In this document: piece by piece, positions 63,894 to 64,000 of the stretch | Numbering within the stretch: the stretch's first letter is position 1 | Layout: every line of letters begins with the position of its first letter | Assembly: GCF_025947365.1 (NCBI RefSeq) | Contig: NZ_CP110012.1 | Coordinates: 3,472,001 to 3,536,000, forward strand | Length of the DNA: 64,000 nucleotides | Source of the DNA: Flavobacterium sp. N502540 | GTDB taxonomy: Bacteria; Bacteroidota; Bacteroidia; Flavobacteriales; Flavobacteriaceae | Direction: 5' to 3' | The notes under the pieces: model-generated | The model's input: only the letters and a program-made list of their open reading frames with translations | What the model was told of the DNA's origin: nothing | The model's database searches: none | Made by a program: the position numbers and the translations under genes

Positions 63894-64000
63894 ATTTGAA
63901 AAATTGGCGTATAATTTTTCAAATATAATTATTTTCCTACATTTAAGAATATTATAAAGTAATTTTTTTTCTTACTATTTGGATTATTCGTATTTTGATT

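Overview
The window is AT-rich and gene-dense. It carries paired SusC/SusD proteins, type IX secretion (T9SS) C-terminal sorting domains, promoters with a TAnnTTTG -7 element and no Shine-Dalgarno-led starts. The housekeeping genes (pyrG, yidC, mnmA, a NagB-LmbE fusion, a capnine/serine-palmitoyltransferase-like enzyme) are of the Flavobacteriaceae type. A Flavobacterium-like member of the Bacteroidota is the best reading. No rRNA, tRNA, CRISPR array, prophage or insertion sequence was recognised.

Positions 1-30545 hold a large glycan-utilisation region. On the minus strand lie two SusC/SusD transcription units. Unit 1 is susC1-susD1-DUF5077/DUF3472 lipoprotein (5367 down to the window edge). 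Unit 2 is susC2-susD2-arylsulfotransferase-like propeller-dihaem cytochrome c-GH123_N-like glycosidase-DUF5107/TPR protein, followed by an M1 aminopeptidase that may have its own promoter (22147 down to 6080). On the plus strand are a CBM9-like protein (22820) and, divergent from a LacI-type regulator (24640-23600), a cytoplasmic operon: GHMP sugar kinase, nucleotidyltransferase, NagP/FucP-like MFS importer and a NagB-LmbE fusion (24871-30545). The most notable observation is one regulatory module present three times: two 14-bp CTCGAG-centred operators exactly 23 bp apart, followed at fixed distance by a near-identical promoter (TTG, 20 bp, TAG[T/C]TTCG). Copies stand before susC1, before susC2 and between lacI and the kinase operon. 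This ties three transcription units into one inferred LacI regulon for import, depolymerisation and catabolism of an (amino-)sugar-containing glycan. The enzymes are atypical: no classical chitinase or hexosaminidase is present, but there are several poorly characterised families, a cytochrome c and a sugar-1-phosphate activation pair.

Positions 30546-49236 are mostly core genes: DUF3820, CTP synthase, YidC, a MORN-type protein, two T9SS-secreted proteases flanking mnmA, an NMO/FabK-family flavoprotein, a Nudix hydrolase, an acyltransferase, an ECF sigma factor with a membrane partner, a DUF3810 metallopeptidase-like membrane protein and a PepD-type dipeptidase. Positions 49350-63893 carry a TlpA thioredoxin preceded by an unlisted 39-residue membrane peptide, DUF389, a DHCW cupin, a DEAD-box helicase with a basic repeat tail, RdgB, a membrane-anchored glutamate-synthase-like flavoprotein, a NYN/LOTUS protein, the sulfonolipid/sphingolipid synthase candidate, lipoproteins and a GNAT-like protein.

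Intergenic DNA is rich in short (7-8 bp) tandem repeats, large inverted repeats and strong hairpin terminators. Several of these repeats sit in the gene junctions of PUL unit 2. All functional statements rest on motifs read by eye; no database search was run.
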